DNA of 64,000 nt from an uncultured Campylobacter sp. (GTDB lineage: Bacteria > Campylobacterota > Campylobacteria > Campylobacterales > Campylobacteraceae): NCBI RefSeq assembly GCF_937981295.1, contig NZ_CALJPC010000088.1:1-64000 (forward strand), given 5' to 3'. Under the pieces are notes generated by a model, which did not search any database, had not been told where the DNA came from, and saw only the letters and a program-made list of their open reading frames with translations. The translations under genes were made by a program, and so were the position numbers. Positions 62,257-64,000 of the stretch are shown piece after piece. Every line of letters starts with the position of its first letter. Positions within the stretch are counted from its first letter, which is position 1.

Positions 62257-63024
62257 TCAGCCACCTTTTGCTTCTCTGCTGCGTAAATAATATTTTTCCA
62301 ATGGATAATTTAGATTTCCGCAGTTGTCAAATTCCGTACCCTCTTTTTTTGTATCAAATAATATTACTTTACTCCTATCTTCATAATATTTTTTAGTAAT
62401 AACATCGATTTTTGCTCTATTATATAAGTATTCGCTGTGATTATAACGCAAGTAATTTTTATTAATTAGAACAAATTTATCTAATAATAAATCGGCTATA
62501 ACTGTTTTATCATCACCATCAATAAGCACTATCGGCCTATCAAATCCGAAACCTGCGCCATCTGAAGATATTTTTAGATATTTTTTAGGATCGGTTTTTT
62601 TGGCTTTTAGCTCTTTTATGAGTATCTCCTCGGTCGTTTTCCCCTCTTTATAATACTTTTGCAATACCTCAAACCAATTCGATAAATTTATATTTTCTAA
62701 TTCATAATATGCGATTTCATATGAGCTACGCCAAGGACTACCATAATTATAAGCCCTATAATCATCGATCATTTGATCTAGTTTTAGATCATAATCCAAA
62801 TACTGCCCTATCGCCCTTTTATACAGCTCCTCTTTCGGCAAAATTCTATCCTCTTTTAGGCAGTATCCTTGCTTGTATTTGTTGTAGTCAGGGAGGGAAA
62901 CTATCGCAAAGCCTCGCGAAGTAGAGTAATCGGGGGTTGTGCGGATAAATACGGCGCAGAGTATCGCCGCCAGAAGTAGCACTCCAGCTAGCATTTTAAA
63001 TTTAACGGATTTATAAAATTTCAT
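62257..63024 (-). CDS. Membrane-anchored hypothetical protein, tandem paralogue 1
   Basis: 255 aa. One N-terminal helix (MKFYKSVKFKMLAGVLLLAA and onward) anchors a hydrophilic region outside the membrane. The first 70 residues are almost the same as in paralogue 2 (DYSTSRGFA, YNKYKQGYCLKEDRILPKEE), after which the two diverge. Rich in Tyr, Lys and Asp with few cysteines. No known domain recognised. The RBS and 49 bp around the start are identical to those of paralogue 2. Confidence 0.7.
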   Translation of the reverse strand: MKFYKSVKFKMLAGVLLLAAILCAVFIRTTPDYSTSRGFAIVSLPDYNKYKQGYCLKEDRILPKEELYKRAIGQYLDYDLKLDQMIDDYRAYNYGSPWRSSYEIAYYELENINLSNWFEVLQKYYKEGKTTEEILIKELKAKKTDPKKYLKISSDGAGFGFDRPIVLIDGDDKTVIADLLLDKFVLINKNYLRYNHSEYLYNRAKIDVITKKYYEDRSKVILFDTKKEGTEFDNCGNLNYPLEKYYLRSREAKGG

Positions 63025-63056
63025 ACCGACGCTCCTTTTAAAATTTAAAATTTCAG
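63008..63056. repeat. 49-bp exact direct repeat, copy 1 (start region of paralogue 1)
   Basis: Covers codons 1-6 and the ribosome site (AAAAGGAGCGTCGGT before ATG) of the gene at 62257-63024. Identical to 63881-63929, marking a recent duplication or gene conversion. Confidence 0.8.
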
Positions 63057-63072
63057 TTGTTTACTCAGCTTT

Positions 63073-63897
63073 TCAGCCGCCTTTAAACAAATCCTCTCTT
63101 ACCAAACGATCCGCTATTTCTTCGACATTGTTTTTATAAATTTTAAAATCGCTATTGCCGCATGTATCGATTTTTAAATAATAATTCTTTTCGCGCGATT
63201 CATTTTCTATGGTGTTGTCATAATATTGTTTTCCTTCTGACAAATCTTTTATGGTATCTCCTTCGTATATCGTAATCGTGGCATATCTAAATTCAAAATT
63301 ATCATACAATATAAAGCTTTTATCGAAGTATAAAATATACTCGCGCAAACCGCCGTATTCTACTATAGGCTCCTCAAAACCGGCTGATCTGCCATCTAAA
63401 TTTATTTTTAACTTTTCTGCGATATTTACCGGCTTCATTTGAAATTTCTCGACAAAAATACTTCTATACGGCCAAGCGGCTTGATTTTTGCGTTTTTCTA
63501 TATCGTATTCTTTAGACAGAACCTCTAACCAATCATCGTTATTAAATTTATCCGTCTCATAAAAACCTACTTTAACGGCAGATTCTCTATTGCCGTAATT
63601 ACAATTATCGAAGTGGTATACATAGTAGCATTTGTCAGTAACGACGGCTTGAAACAGCATGCGCCTATTTAAAAGATCTAAAATTCCGCGCTTAAATCGC
63701 TCCTCTTTAGGTAAAATTCTATCCTCTTTGAGGCAGTATCCTTGCTTGTATTTGTTGTAGCCAAAGATAGTAACTAAAGCGAAGCCTCGCGAGGTGGAGT
63801 AGTCGGGGATTATGCGGATAAATACGGCACAAAGTATTATTATAAGAAGCAGCACGCCAGCTAGCGCTTTAAATTTAAGAGATTTATAAAATTTCAT
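63073..63897 (-). CDS. Membrane-anchored hypothetical protein, tandem paralogue 2
   Basis: 274 aa from the ATG at 63897 (AAAAGGAGCGTCGGT upstream); a longer in-frame extension to 63996 lacks a start signal and covers AAATTT-rich leader. Anchor helix FKALAGVLLLIIILCAVFI, then the block shared with paralogue 1, then a divergent C-terminal part (KCYYVYHFDNCNYGNRES, YYLKIDTCGNSDFKIY). It includes the phrase D-G-R-S-A-G-F-E-E-P-I-V, comparable to S-D-G-A-G-F-G-F-D-R-P-I-V in paralogue 1. Function unknown. Confidence 0.7.
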   Translation of the reverse strand: MKFYKSLKFKALAGVLLLIIILCAVFIRIIPDYSTSRGFALVTIFGYNKYKQGYCLKEDRILPKEERFKRGILDLLNRRMLFQAVVTDKCYYVYHFDNCNYGNRESAVKVGFYETDKFNNDDWLEVLSKEYDIEKRKNQAAWPYRSIFVEKFQMKPVNIAEKLKINLDGRSAGFEEPIVEYGGLREYILYFDKSFILYDNFEFRYATITIYEGDTIKDLSEGKQYYDNTIENESREKNYYLKIDTCGNSDFKIYKNNVEEIADRLVREDLFKGG

Positions 63898-63929
63898 ACC
63901 GACGCTCCTTTTAAAATTTAAAATTTCAG
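63881..63929. repeat. 49-bp exact direct repeat, copy 2 (start region of paralogue 2)
   Basis: Same sequence as 63008-63056, covering the start and ribosome site of the gene at 63073-63897. Confidence 0.8.
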
Positions 63930-64000
63930 CGTAAATTTCCGCGATCTTGCGATTAAATTTAAAACGCTCGCTCGCCGCGCTGCCGCTACGAAACAAACAA

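Overview
The window looks like chromosomal DNA of a Campylobacter of the oral, higher-GC group (C. gracilis, C. rectus or C. showae type). Three things point there. First, gene order: dus / membrane protein / dksA-like / rlmH / accD, bamA / tyrA, M23 peptidase / lpxC / tsaB / thrB / ylxR / infB / rbfA / rimP, and ileS / microprotein / gatA / guaB match the C. jejuni order as I remember it. Second, the families present, such as a CetB-like PAS protein, polysulfide-reductase-type molybdoenzymes and a TonB receptor. Third, an extreme abundance of AAATTT-type hexamers. The species is inferred. I see no rRNA, tRNA, CRISPR array, prophage or intact insertion sequence.

Layout. 0-3.6 kb: tail of an unknown gene, fhs, xthA, dgkA. 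3.9-7.2 kb: PepSY membrane protein and TonB siderophore receptor. 7.4-9.9 kb: a Tat-exported S-/N-oxide reductase of the TorA/BisC type. 9.9-17.2 kb: a hypothetical gene, pyrBC, a flavodoxin-fold reductase, an odd lipoprotein followed by decayed copies of its own 3' end, and a CinA-domain protein. 17.3-26.1 kb: a compact + strand run (ileS, 36-aa membrane protein, gatA, guaB, metX, xseB, nitrilase-like protein, ThiF/MoeB-like E1). 26.1-30.6 kb: two small exported proteins, a tiny HTH protein, an Rrf2 regulator, and a cupin/NAD(P)-reductase operon behind a promoter flanked by two inverted-repeat operators; then a zinc-type CDF exporter.

31-33 kb: a cluster of related small membrane proteins, one frameshifted. 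33-37.7 kb: ribD, a small membrane gene behind a G8-TATAAT promoter, rimP-rbfA, and a 1.2-kb repeat-filled gap splitting rbfA from infB. 37.7-44.3 kb: infB, ylxR, thrB, tsaB, lpxC, M23 peptidase. 44.9-54.4 kb: bamA, tyrA, a PPP phosphatase, dus, dksA-like, rlmH, accD, recO. 54.5-56.5 kb: CetB-like PAS protein and an MFS exporter. 56.6-62.2 kb: a psrABC/phsABC-type operon with a response regulator and a histidine kinase broken by a 1-bp frameshift. 62.3-63.9 kb: two tandem paralogous anchored proteins.

The main unexplained signal is the density of RAATTY hexamers (AAATTT, GAATTT, AAATTC, GAATTC). They form the core of degenerate repeats with periods near 18, 30 and 65 bp that fill the gaps and appear to have expanded inside coding sequences (the lipoprotein signal peptide, the nitrilase-like protein). 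RAATTY is the sequence methylated by CtsM in C. jejuni, which marks DNA for natural transformation. A self-DNA recognition role is therefore a testable idea.
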